From the NCBI GenBank assembly GCA_951217055.1, contig OX578277.1, forward strand, positions 63,086,388-63,150,387: DNA of 64,000 nucleotides, read 5' to 3'. The position numbers and the translations under genes are program-made. The notes beneath the pieces are model-generated. The model was given only the letters and a program-made list of their open reading frames with translations. It was not told the origin of the DNA and did no database searches. Positions within the stretch are counted from its first letter, which is position 1; each line of letters starts with the position of its first letter. Source of the DNA: Gerris lacustris (Eukaryota; Arthropoda; Insecta; Hemiptera; Gerridae). Shown here piece by piece: positions 1-9,539 of the stretch.

Positions 1-120
1 CATTACTAGATATATTTTCTTTCATGACAATTATTCTCTTGCAAGGAAAGAAAATAAATTAAGTAACGTGTTAGGAGATTTTGTTAAAGGTTAGTCTACT
101 GTTAATTTTTTATATTTATT
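1..120. other. AT-rich sequence at window edge
   Basis: No ORF or repeat boundary is visible. This is the flank of the first dispersed repeat copy. Confidence 0.3.
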
Positions 121-973
121 GGAACTAAGTTCCTTATAGCACGTTACAGCGCCTGCAGCCCGGGAGTGAATCGGAAAAAAACACCGTCACAAAACTGAAA
201 ACGACCCAGGACGATAACTTGAGCCAAAGTTGACCGATGTGGAAGATATGTTTATTTTAGCAACGCTCGCGTAAACATTCAAAAGTAAAATTGAAATTTT
301 TGGACGGGAAAAATTCTAACTTATTCTATTCAGTGAGACATACAACTTTTTTAAATTATTTTTTTTTAGTTAAATCAACACCGATACTGCTATGAAGTGT
401 TAATGATCGCTAAATTTATTAAAGCGGACCTAAACGTTTAAAATAGAGAAAACTACTTTTTAACCGATATCTTACGTTCTAACGTAACGATTTTTATAAA
501 ACATCATACACAAAGTGAAGTAAAGTAAAATTGAAACAGGCATGTAAAATTTCAACCTGATACAAGCAGACGTTTTTGAGTAGGGAAGAGATATATTTTA
601 TAATATTCTAAATTGGTAGGCCAGGTAGGGGAAAACAGTCCTGTTTCCCACCTACTACCACTTCCTTTTTAACTATATCATATCAACTCATCATGATTAA
701 TTTTTTTCTCAATATTCAATTCATAAGTATTTATTGCAAGGCACTCGCTTCAATGATATAAACAATGTTTTTCTCTTAATTTTGTCTTAACTCCGCTAGG
801 TACAAACAGTTAATTACTTTTAATTTCGTCTCTTTTGTAACACCGCCATGTATAAGTAGTTAGCATCGTAATCATCGTATACTTAGTAGTGTGAATTTAT
901 AATTTGTATATTTAATGAAAAGCGTAAGGAACTTCGTTCCTAACGGGTTTCCTGGGACGCCACACGTATTTTT
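121..973 (+). repeat. Dispersed repeat family A, copy 1 (GGAAC...GTTCC ends)
   Basis: The copy starts with a GGAAC-TAA-GTTCC block followed by TTATAGCACGTTACAGCG and ends with GGAACTTCGTTCC and a CCACACGTATTTT tail. Both ends recur at 48240-48650 in the same orientation. Its interior (about 370-610, containing ACCGATATCTTACGTTCTAA) recurs at about 43900-44120 and, inverted, at 47640-48010 and 50570-50680. No coding capacity is seen, so this is probably a non-autonomous mobile repeat of unknown class. Confidence 0.55.
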
Positions 974-1963
974 TTTAAAAAAGTGTTACGTTTTGTTTAA
1001 AAGTTGTGTCAACATGTTATATAAAGATGTAAGTTAAAAGTTAATGTAGATATAAGAAATAAAATTTTAAAAATATTTTAGGCCTGAAGATGCCTCAAAG
1101 GAGGGGAAATATAGCCAAAAAACGGGTGACTTTAAAGCTATTAATGCCCTAAAGACCTAAATAAGAATAATAAGCATAGTATGGAAATGAAGGGTAATAT
1201 ACTACGAATATCTCTCAAGTAAATAAAAATGCAATTTACCTCCTCACAACAACAACAATATTATACCGGGTGTGCTATAACTACTCCCCTTCCATATTAA
1301 CTTTTGTAATATTTCAAATAAAAAAATGATCAAGCTTATCCGAAAATGGGGTCTTAAATTTTTTTCGTTAGTCCTTTTTGAAGATACCTATTTTATCGTT
1401 TAGGTAAAATAAAAACTGAGCTGATTTAGTTATTATGTATAATGACCAGATATATGTATTATATATCAGGGCCGCTGAGAGGATTTCCGGGCCCAAGGGC
1501 AAGTTAGCATCTGGGCCCAAGGGCAAGTTAGCATCTGGGCCCCTATGAACGAACAACGGCTGGGTGTCCGGGGGTCCTCCCCCGGAGAATTTTTTAAAAT
1601 TTAAGTACAAAAAGATGAGTTCTAAGGATTTCTGAGGGCAGGTTTGTCCTTACAGACATCCACCAAACTTACAGGAAATCAGGTTTGGCGCGTGGACGAA
1701 TTTTGAAGTTTAACTAAGGTGGGCTAAAAAACACAAATAATTAAGTTGTTTTGTAGCTGGCAAGCTTAAAAATTGCATTACAAGTAAAAAATGTAAAATG
1801 TATTAATAGCAGTTATTATGATTTTGTCAGTCAGTTTCTCTCCTTTAAATTAGCATTGACCATATTGAATAAGGTGAAAACATCACAAAAATCTAAGTAA
1901 CTAAATGAAACAGAAAAATTCAAACTTCCGTATTCATGACACGTTAGGAAAAAATTTAAGTTT
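974..1963. other. Intergenic, AT-rich, with a GGGCCC-rich repeat end
   Basis: No gene is supported. A CAGGGCCGCTGAGAGGA start at 1467 looks like a hAT-type terminus but no mate with matching 8-bp flanks was found. The ORF-like reading frame across 1368-1610 lies over this repeat and is not credible as a gene. Confidence 0.35.
1489..1536 (+). repeat. 24-bp tandem duplication
   Basis: Two adjacent identical 24-bp units, each beginning GGGCCCAAGGGCAAG, at 1489-1512 and 1513-1536, followed by a third GGGCCC. Confidence 0.8.
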
Positions 1964-2181
1964 ATCACAATCAGTGGCGTATTTAGGGCAGTGGGCCCCT
2001 CGCCAAAAAAATGATAATTGAAACATTTGCGTTCAGCACTGAATGGGGCCCCCTGACAAAGGTATATGAGTATAATTCCTGTTTTGATTTAATTATACTT
2101 TAAAGGGGCCCCCATCGAAATTGCGGTACAAAGATAGTAGTTTCATGATTAAATTTTAATTTGTGGGCCCCTGGCACCGGG

Positions 2182-2187
2182 GACGTG
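2182..2187 (+). repeat. 6-bp target-site duplication, left copy (GACGTG)
   Basis: GACGTG immediately precedes the first palindromic base at 2188. The identical hexamer follows the last palindromic base at 17674. It falls inside the hAT MITE, so the pre-insertion sequence is easily reconstructed. Confidence 0.85.
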
Positions 2188-2214
2188 AGTAGAGAAAAAA
2201 AGATGACTCAAAAG

Positions 2215-2460
2215 TAGGAGCCCAGGAGCAACTGCCGCCCCCGCCCCCTGACCCCTACAATGACATGTCAAGGTTACCGGAAACGGCCCCCGACCGCCCC
2301 CAACCCGTACAAGGACACTTCAAGGTCACTGAAATGGTCCCGCGACCGACCCTGTCCATTTAAGGACATTGACCGTGTAAGGACACTTGATGGTCACTGG
2401 ACCTTATGATTTTCGCTCTTGACGTCGCTCACGGTCCCGAAAAAGGAAAAATAAAAAATG
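2215..2460 (+). repeat. GC-rich terminal repeats, left end of palindrome
   Basis: Three diverged units of roughly 50-80 bp each hold a CCCGACC-type C-rich block, a (T)ACAAGGACA or ATGACA block, a TCAAGGTCACTG block and GGAAACGG/GAAATGG. The region contrasts sharply with the AT-rich DNA inside it. The mirror copy is at 17402-17647. A role in terminal protein binding or replication is speculative. Confidence 0.55.
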
Positions 2461-2689
2461 TATATTAGTTGCATTAGTATTCCTCGGTTGTGCTAGTCTA
2501 GACTATGACAATGAAAGGAACGATACCTGTTATTATTAAATTAGTTTATTTTTTGTCTACATACAATGTCCTACAGTAATTGTTTACTGTTATAACGAAT
2601 AAAACAGATAGATACAATAAATAATAGAGAAATATATATATATATTATATTAAATCAATAAGCATGTAGTTAACTCTAACAATATCGAT

Positions 2690-3870
2690 GTCGGGACCTC
2701 CTAATTCCACTAGCGCCCCCTCCTTACGTAATAATATCAAAAATATTAAATTTATAGTAGCATTCTTGTTGTCTAGAACCTTACCGATACCTCTTATCTA
2801 ATAATCTAAAATTAGGAATAGCCCCATATAAAGAAAAATACATACTTAAAGATATAGTCTTATATGACTGACTCCTAGCTCTGCCAACATCGCGCATCCT
2901 GTAACCTTGCTTATGCAAGTGTAAACGGTGCTGTTTGTAGATAAATGCTCTCACATATTTCCTCCCATTTGATTTTAGTTAACTTATAAATAAATAATGA
3001 GAGGTATAAGTAAAGGTATTAAATAAAGACAAATGACGCATACAATATTTAAACTTATATAGGAGGATAAAAAATAGACGTATTCTTAGATATTAGTCAA
3101 TTAACCATTAGTTAAACAACATTCCTAATGTCGAGAATCTTAGCTCATTTTTATTTCTTATAAATAAATAATAAGAGGTATAATTAAAGGTATTAACTAA
3201 AAGCAATATGACACATACAATATATGTATAAAGATATAGATGTCAAAACCGCTTATTGTGTTTTAACTTATAAATAAAGGAAAACAAAAAAAGTCATCCT
3301 CTCGATGTTTAAACTTGTAGAGAAGGAAATAAAGGACAAAGATTCTTTTTATTAGTCAATAAACTTTTAGTTAAACAACATTCTTAATGACGAGAATCTT
3401 ATCGCTGCCACTTATCTAATAACTTAAAATTAGGAATAGCACCTTATAAAGAATCATATAGTCTTATAGTCCATAGTAGTGGTTTCACGTTTATTGTATC
3501 CAACGCATGTGTATTAGTCTCTTATACAAATAATATAATATAAAATATTATCTTATAATTATGGGCAAACAATAAAGTTTTCCCCCCGATGTTTGCACTT
3601 ATACAGATAGTTAACTTATAAATAAGAAAATGATTCTTATTATTGTAAGTCAAGTTATAGTTAACTCAAACACATTCTCGATGTCACCAACCTTATAGCA
3701 CGAATGCCTCTTTAATAACTTAATTAGTAATAGTCCCCTTAAAAAGACAACACACCAATATGGTCATATTCTTCTATGTCTATTACAGATCACAAAGATG
3801 ATTTATTATTTAGTGTTATGTTAGTGGTATCCAACGCATGTGTATTAGTCCCTTATATAAAAAGACAAAA
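2690..3870 (+). repeat. Degenerate subterminal tandem repeats, left arm
   Basis: Several decayed units share the same ordered blocks: a CTTATCTAATAA block, AAAATTAGGAATAGC, ATATAGTCTTATA, GTTAACTTATAAATAA and AACATTC-TAATG-CGAGAATCTTA. They recur around 2760-2990, 3120-3190, 3380-3610 and 3660-3870. No ORF survives. The units are AT-rich and diverged, unlike the identical arm-to-arm match, so they decayed before the palindrome formed. Confidence 0.55.
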
Positions 3871-3884
3871 AATATCTTACAAAT

Positions 3885-3990
3885 TGAAAAATTAGAGGCG
3901 TTATATGAATCGATTTATTGGTTCGAAAAAAGAGCTGTTAAACAATATAGATTTTGAATTTTTCTATGGAAAGCAAGATGTAATGTTTTG
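3885..3990 (+). pseudogene. Decayed fragment of the 95-aa ORF3
   Basis: The stretch around 3900-3935 (TATTGGTTCGAAAAAAGAGC) matches the ORF3 codons for its YWFEKE segment at about 8415-8430. The rest is diverged and frameshifted. Mirror copy at 15872-15977. Confidence 0.45.
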
Positions 3991-4020
3991 TAATTAAATA
4001 TCAATAGATACAAGTTAATA

Positions 4021-5665
4021 AATAAAATTAAGAGGTTTGGCTATTGGCTGCTGACGGCATATGTGGAAAACAACAACCGAATAACAGATATCGGTAACAT
4101 AAATTGTACAAATGAAGAACAACAGATAACCAATGGTAAATTATTTAATTATTTACTATTATTGTTAAAAAGGAGATATCTGCAACAGTTATACGCAATA
4201 AAAATTCATGAATCCGACAGCCATTCTGTATAATATACATTGCACCATTCTACTCTGAGTCCCTCCCTAAAATGAAATAAACAAATGCTACCTTTAGATA
4301 ACAAGCTCTCTACTAAATAGCTGCTGTGTTATGTTTAACACTCTTTTACAATACGTTTATCGAAGTGTACGAAATCTATCTAATGGACTCGGACATAACC
4401 CGGTACATATGTACCTTAGAACAATTCTACAAAATGGTAGTAAAGAATACATTTTAAGCATAAACCAATAACAAGATTTTTTCCCCTAAAAACTGCAAGA
4501 GGTGGTTTGGTCGTAGTTTAAAGAAGTTTACTAAAATAGAGAATAACATGGCTTTTATGAGTCAGATAGACAAAAGAGAAGGAGACTTTTTCCATTTTAC
4601 ATAGGTTGCCAGGACGAAAACTAGTGGCACTGCCTAAAAGCTACAAGAGCTGGTGTGGCGGGAGTCCAGAGAAGTTGATCAAAACAGAGAATAGCAAGGC
4701 TTGTTTGAGTGTGATAGACAAAGCCAACGTAATAACAAGGTTTCTATTAGAAGCTACAGGCAGGAGGTGGTGTGAATCCCGAGAAGTTTAACAACATAGA
4801 GAATAGCTTATACGAGTCAGATAGACAAAGGAGAAGAATATATTTCCATCCTACATAGGTTGCCAGGACGAGACTACCAGCAACGACTACACTCCCTCCT
4901 CCTAGACGTAACTGCAACCATCCTAAATAAGCCCGCTATGCCAGGACTCTGACCTACCACATATTACGCACATACACCAAGCATAGCATGGATAAATAAA
5001 ATACCAAACTCCGCCAGATATATTGTAAAAGCTGACCTATCTTATCTCTTGCAGAGCAAGACTAGGATGTCATACTAAGTGGAATTGACGGATTTTGAGT
5101 GTGACTTTATTGCAAGGAATTGTCTAACATAATAATGTATATACAAGTGCGCAAATTCTACCCTATAGACTTAGATCTAACCCAAAATTTGGTTGGAGTA
5201 TAATTTTAGCAAGAGAGAAATGTGCGAGTAGTTAACCAGCAAGTGTGTTCAACAGGGAGAGTACGAGAGTTAACCCATATAGGTAACGTAAAAGAAACGT
5301 AGAAGTACTACAATAATGAGGGTGAGACCTTCTTCTCGAAATCTGCAACTTTGATTTCTACACTACCGAAACAAGTAAGTCTCGAGACTGGCGGAGAGTA
5401 AAGTGAATCTAAAAAAAATACTACTATTTACAACGATAACACTGTAAGTATCGACTGTTTAACATGGATGACTAATGGTGCAGAGTTAAGATTTACAACC
5501 AGTTTATATGCATGGTTTACGAGACCCGGACTCAATAAACAGATCAGATAAACAATCATGCTGTAGACTTTGTAAACTGCCCAGATTCGAAGTTTAAACA
5601 GGTTTTTCTTGTTTTCTCTGTCTAAGGAGCATGGAATTATGCGACTGGAGGCTGTAGTATAAAAG
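4021..5665 (+). pseudogene. Scrambled decayed copies of ORF1/ORF2, left arm
   Basis: Blocks match the intact genes but out of order. 4025-4115 matches ORF1 (its RFG-W and ITDIG-IN segments). 4215-4370 matches ORF2 around residues 245-285. 4990-5065 matches ORF2 residues 25-45 and 5080-5250 residues 100-130. 5315-5390 matches the ETFFSKSATL segment. 5435-5660 matches the segment spanning IYNKF to TRLEA. Stops and frameshifts interrupt every block. Where alignable, differences include many third-position changes, as expected for copies once under coding constraint. Confidence 0.65.
4498..4885 (+). repeat. Three ~120-bp diverged tandem repeats
   Basis: Three units share GAGAAGTTTA/GAGAAGTTGA, ATAGAGAATA, GAGTCAGATAGACAAA and GGTTGCCAGGACGA blocks, near 4498-4622, 4640-4750 and 4765-4875. 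They lie within the decayed gene region. Mirror at 14977-15364. Confidence 0.6.
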
Positions 5666-5861
5666 GACGGTTCTCCCTCAAACGCTAATGGGCAATGTCT
5701 GAATAATCCCAGCGTGACACTGTACCAAATACCTCAAGGTCATCCTCAGAGCTCATTTTATATAAGGTAGGAGCTCCCTCAAACGCTTGTGGGCCATGTC
5801 TGCCTTAACCTAAATTTGACCCTATAAATGACCGCATGTAATCCATAAAGGTACGGCAAGA

Positions 5862-6050
5862 GTAATGCAAAAGCGCTACATTAAGGGGGCGAGACCTTCT
5901 TTTCGACATCTGCAACCTTATTTACTACATTGCCCAAAGACGAAAGTCTCGCAACATATAAAACCAATGGTTTTGCTACATAACATAAATATTACGCAGA
6001 TGTGCGGAAAACTACACACAGGAGTGCAGACTATCATATTTCTTTGGTTT
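5862..6050 (+). pseudogene. ORF2 fragment with internal deletion, left arm
   Basis: 5866-5960 matches ORF2 codons for the HKCYIKDGGETFFSK segment and following residues. After a junction near 5960, the sequence matches the C-terminal FKTNGVTTFND to HTDVWKTTD region. About 180 residues are missing between the two parts. A second degenerate ETFFSKS block exists at 5315, so at least two paralogous copies decayed here. Mirror at 13812-14000. Confidence 0.6.
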
Positions 6051-6185
6051 GTTTGGAGTTTCCGATCGCGGAGAGAGCATGATCAAATGTCAAGGTCAGC
6101 AGTAAAATAAAGTCTAGGAGCAGGTAAATAAGGGGGGAGCTGGCTGGTTGACTCTTAGTTTGTGCGTGTAGTCGAAACCATCAAC

Positions 6186-6578
6186 ATGTCCTCCTGCCAA
6201 AAGTACAATGTTTCCGAGCTCGTGGGTAGCAGGATCAAGCCGACAAACGAACGATTTGGACTGTGGTTGCTCTTGGAGAACTTGGACAATAACAATCTAA
6301 TTACCGATATAGGTGACATAAATTATGTACAAGGAGAAGTGTTGCTCTCCAGAGTTGACTTAAAGCCGCTTACACCGCTAACAGACCAGTTTTGCGACAA
6401 TATAATGTTAGTAAAAATTACCACTATTGCAGACTGCGAAGGAGATGTCAAGAGAATTGTTAAAAAAGATATTTGTGGTTCCTTTAATAGTTATCTCCGG
6501 GGGGAAATTCTCTGCATTTGTCTCCGCCAGACATGGGGTAAAAGCCAAACTACCTTTTCTCTTACAAAGCGAGACTAA
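6186..6578 (+). CDS. ORF1, 130-aa protein or N-terminal part of the Rep-like protein
   Basis: Open from the ATG at 6186 (MSSCQKYNVSELVG...). An in-frame GTG lies upstream at 6162, but an ATG is preferred in an animal genome. No domain is recognised. The segment with RFGLWLL and ITDIGDINYV is conserved in a decayed copy at 4025-4115, which argues it was a real coding sequence. The next ORF overlaps from 6415 in the +1 frame. ORF1 and ORF2 may be one protein joined by frameshifting, by a missed intron or after a disabling indel; the tail of ORF1 beyond about 6430 looks less protein-like than the ORF2 frame over the same bases. An acceptor-like TTGCAG ends at 6432, but no convincing donor was found. 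Probably nuclear and expressed with ORF2. Confidence 0.55.
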   Translation: MSSCQKYNVSELVGSRIKPTNERFGLWLLLENLDNNNLITDIGDINYVQGEVLLSRVDLKPLTPLTDQFCDNIMLVKITTIADCEGDVKRIVKKDICGSFNSYLRGEILCICLRQTWGKSQTTFSLTKRD

Positions 6579-8262
6579 GATGGCAGAGAGAATCCGAAAC
6601 ATTATTGGAAGAGACGGAATGGAAAATATGTATAAGAAGTATAAAATTCCCGTGGCCATCCCGTATAAAGTGGAGTTGGCGGATGTCAAGTTGAAGAAGT
6701 TATTACAAGAATTGCCCGCTATATTAATGGATCTACAAGAGCATGACTTCTATCTAATGGACTTAGATATAACCCAAGATTTTGTTGGAGTTTTTAACAA
6801 GAGAGAAATGTGCGAGTATTTAACCAGCAATTGTAACTTTCGTTACCAAGGCGAAGAGTACGACGAATTTAAAAGTACAATAGTTAAAAACGATAACACT
6901 GTAGGTATCGACTGTTTAACATGGATAACACCAAATGGCGCAAGAGTCAAGATCTACAACAAATTTGTATGCCAGGTTACGAGTCCAGGAGTCAATAAAC
7001 AATTAGGCAACCATATTGTAGACTTTGTAAACTGCCCCGACACGAGGTTAAAACAGACTTTTTTGACTCCTCTGGCTAAGGAGCATGGTATTACGAGACT
7101 GGAGGCAACACTATACAACAACTACTACAATAACCAACCTCTAAGTGATTGTGTAAGTCTTTTAGCGGAAAACAAGTTATATTTGCAAGATGCTCCATTT
7201 TACTCCACCTCCATCCCTAAAATGTGGGCAAAATTAACCGATAAACTCCAAAACAGCTGTTGCCTTGTATTTAATAATCTTTTACAGTACGTGTACTGGG
7301 GAAACAGGAATACGAGAAAGTTGACAGGTGTACAAGTTACATTACCGAACAACACCGACCATCGACAGAAGTTAATTAATTACACCTTATCTGCGTTCAG
7401 TTTTAACTTTTTACCGGTTAATTATATAGAGATTGTAGAAGATGCAACCGATAATGGTATTGTAAAAGTAATGCATAAGTGCTACATTAAGGACGGTGGT
7501 GAGACCTTCTTCTCGAAATCAGCGACCCTGTTTTCTACACTACCCAAAGACGTAAGTCTTGAAAACTGTGGATTGGTTCCCACGAAAAATATAATACCCC
7601 AGGTATTACGAAAACGAACTAAAATAACCAACAAATCGTTACCTTGCACAGTTAAAGAGATTGAACCCTTGTCTACCGCCTACCTAGCATGTGCGAAGAA
7701 ACGTAAATTAGAGCTGGAGGAAGTGGATTTAAAAAGAAGAAAGTTGGAGTTCTTGGAAAATACAACTTCTATAAAGGAAAAATACAAAGAGCTGCAGGAG
7801 AAGGAGAAGATGATTAAAGAAACAAAGGACCGGTTAACTAATTACTTTAGAAAGTTATGGAAGAATTTGGACACAACAGGAGTGTATAATATTTCTGCAT
7901 TTACTGTCAACAATAAACGATCTTTTACATACGTTGGAGTGCTAGCAGAAAAAGATGGAGATAAAAGCGTTTACTTCTTAAAAGGATACTATAAAAATAC
8001 ATTTATAAATGTTTACAGTAATCGAGAAAAACTTACAAAAGAAGGCTACATTTATACTCCATTTAACGGGTTGGATATAATAAGTTTAGCAAACGAAGAA
8101 CCTTTTTTAACATTTAAAACAAACGGGGTTACTACATTTAATGACCACTCATTCCCTAAGGTAGAGGAACTTAAATATCACACGGATGTGTGGAAAACTA
8201 CAGACATCGAATTGTCTTATAACCAGGAAGACGTAGAACAACATTACTATGCAAGAAATTAA
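6445..8262 (+). CDS. ORF2, ~605-aa Rep_trans-like putative replication initiator
   Basis: The frame is open from 6415; the first ATG is at 6445 (a TTG at 6427 would add six residues). Numbering from that ATG: a MDLDITQDF strand at 105-113, VKIYNKF at 168-174 and ITRLEATLY at 216-224 reproduce the order D-x-D, I/Y-Y-x-K, T-R-x-E that characterises Rep_trans/phage-plasmid replication initiation factors, relatives of rolling-circle nucleases. A basic bipartite stretch KKRKLELEEVDLKRRK at 418-433 looks like a nuclear localisation signal and opens a coiled coil to about 475. The ~130-residue C-terminal domain is unrecognised. Likely role: nicking or initiating replication of the element in the nucleus. 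This is inference from motifs; no HUH triad is evident. Confidence 0.7.
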   Translation: MSRELLKKIFVVPLIVISGGKFSAFVSARHGVKAKLPFLLQSETKMAERIRNIIGRDGMENMYKKYKIPVAIPYKVELADVKLKKLLQELPAILMDLQEHDFYLMDLDITQDFVGVFNKREMCEYLTSNCNFRYQGEEYDEFKSTIVKNDNTVGIDCLTWITPNGARVKIYNKFVCQVTSPGVNKQLGNHIVDFVNCPDTRLKQTFLTPLAKEHGITRLEATLYNNYYNNQPLSDCVSLLAENKLYLQDAPFYSTSIPKMWAKLTDKLQNSCCLVFNNLLQYVYWGNRNTRKLTGVQVTLPNNTDHRQKLINYTLSAFSFNFLPVNYIEIVEDATDNGIVKVMHKCYIKDGGETFFSKSATLFSTLPKDVSLENCGLVPTKNIIPQVLRKRTKITNKSLPCTVKEIEPLSTAYLACAKKRKLELEEVDLKRRKLEFLENTTSIKEKYKELQEKEKMIKETKDRLTNYFRKLWKNLDTTGVYNISAFTVNNKRSFTYVGVLAEKDGDKSVYFLKGYYKNTFINVYSNREKLTKEGYIYTPFNGLDIISLANEEPFLTFKTNGVTTFNDHSFPKVEELKYHTDVWKTTDIELSYNQEDVEQHYYARN

Positions 8263-8536
8263 AGGTAACATTAAAGTAAAACATTGCCATCGGCTGGAAG
8301 AACTGCAAGAAGCAACACAACTAGTTGTTAGTGGGATCAAACAAATACATTTCCGAAAGAGAGACCGCTTTATTTTGCAGTTTGAAAACCTGGATAAATT
8401 ATATATATCTAATTACTGGTTCGAAAAAGAAATACAAGATACTAATATAGACTTAAATTATAAGTTAAAAATTAGATTGGATAAAATTAAAACCACTGTG
8501 TGTAAATGTAAAGAAAGAGTTGTATTCTGTGTATAA
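8249..8536 (+). CDS. ORF3, 95-aa basic protein
   Basis: The ATG at 8249 lies 14 nt before the end of ORF2 and is in a different frame, a compact virus-like overlap. The protein is rich in Lys, Ile and Arg, has no signal peptide or membrane segment, and ends with a Cys-containing tail (CKCKERVVFC). No family is recognised. A fragment with the YWFEKE codons survives in the decayed region at 3900-3935, supporting a true gene. An AATAAA lies 16 bases downstream. Confidence 0.55.
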   Translation: MQEIKGNIKVKHCHRLEELQEATQLVVSGIKQIHFRKRDRFILQFENLDKLYISNYWFEKEIQDTNIDLNYKLKIRLDKIKTTVCKCKERVVFCV

Positions 8537-8551
8537 AATATACACGTATAA

Positions 8552-8557
8552 AATAAA
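8552..8557 (+). terminator. Putative polyadenylation signal, left-arm genes
   Basis: AATAAA in an A-rich run (8545-8575) just after the ORF3 stop at 8536, with further overlapping AATAAA-like hexamers. Confidence 0.45.
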
Positions 8558-8611
8558 AATAAAAATAATAAAAGAGTCTTTTTTTTATTATTACCTAAAA
8601 AATCTGCAATT

Positions 8612-8793
8612 ACCTCTACTGGAGCTGGGAACCTGAGCTGGCCCAGGAAACCGATTGGAACGGACAAATATACACAGCAGCTTGAGTTTTCGGTCCGCAA
8701 TCACCTCTACTGGAGCTGGGAACCTGAGCTGGTCCAGGAAACCGACTGGAACGGACAAATACACACACAGCAACTTGACCCCAAAATAGTTTC
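8612..8793 (+). repeat. 91-bp tandem duplication, left arm
   Basis: Two units with a 91-bp period start ACCTCTACTGGAGCTGGGAA at 8612 and 8703. The GGAAACCGATTGGAACGG and GGAAACCGACTGGAACGG blocks differ at one base. The ORFs read through it on the minus strand are repeat artefacts. Confidence 0.8.
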
Positions 8794-8829
8794 GAGGTCA
8801 ACCCCCCTCTCAAATTTTCACCGGGCAAT

Positions 8830-9167
8830 AACGCAAAACGTTATCAAGTACGCCCCAAATTTTCGTACGCCCCAAATTTTCGCCCCGACCACGAGACTGT
8901 CGGTGTAAACGCTCCCTTTTTTGCCCCGACTATGCGTCGATAGCTCAAACTCTCCAGTTTTTACCCTGACGACCAATCGTTTATGCAATCGCCGGAGATA
9001 TAATCAAGTGCGTTTACACCAACAACCCGTGGTCGAGGCAAAAATGTTCCCTTTTGTGCCCCTGACGACCCGCCAGACCGTCACGTGGTTCGAAGCATAA
9101 ACGGGTGCGTTTACACCAACTCCATGTAGTCGAACTACCTTTTGTGCCCTGACCGTAAGCATTGAAA
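8830..9167 (+). repeat. Diverged outer monomers of the 93-bp array, left arm
   Basis: Degenerate versions of the central 93-bp unit: GTGTAAACGCTCCC, ATGCGTCGATAGC and AGTGCGTTTACACCAACA blocks recur with variable spacing. The array is homogeneous near the palindrome centre and decayed outward. Mirror at 10695-11032. Confidence 0.6.
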
Positions 9168-9539
9168 GCATAAACGGGTGCGTTTACACCAACACCATGT
9201 AGTGGTGCTCCCTTTTGTGACCCGACCATGCGTCGATAGCGTAATATCTCCAGTTTGGATGCATAAACGGGTGCGTTTACACCAACACCATGTAGTGGTG
9301 CTCCCTTTTGTGACCCGACCATGCGTCGATAGCGTAATATCTCCAGTTTGGATGCATAAACGGCTGCGTTTACACCAACACCATGTAGTTGTGCTCCCTT
9401 TTGTGACCCGACCATGCGTCGATAGCGTAATATCTCCAGTTTGGATGCATAAACGGCTGCGTTTACACCAACACCATGTAGTTGTGCTCCCTTTTGTGAC
9501 CCGACCATGCGTCGATAGCGTAATATCTCCAGTTTTTAT
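9168..9539 (+). repeat. 93-bp tandem array, four units
   Basis: Units start GCATAAACGG at 9168, 9261, 9354 and 9447. The first two read ...GTAGTGGTGCTCCC, the last two ...GTAGTTGTGCTCCC. Because 93 is divisible by three, long repeat-driven frames stay open on both strands. The left-arm/spacer boundary (9428) lies inside the third unit. Confidence 0.9.

Larger units (their letters stand above)
2188..9428 (+). repeat. Left arm of giant inverted repeat (7,241 bp)
   Basis: It pairs base for base with 10434-17674 wherever compared. The inner boundary is inside a 93-bp tandem repeat unit: after GCGT at 9425-9428 the left continues AATATC, whereas the right-arm partner leads into unrelated sequence. 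Confidence 0.9.

Noticed and set aside
8458..8828. Three short minus-strand ORFs (60-80 aa) and their mirror copies at 11034-11404
   Set aside because: They lie across a 91-bp tandem repeat and the A/T-rich 3' region; the translations simply repeat each other.
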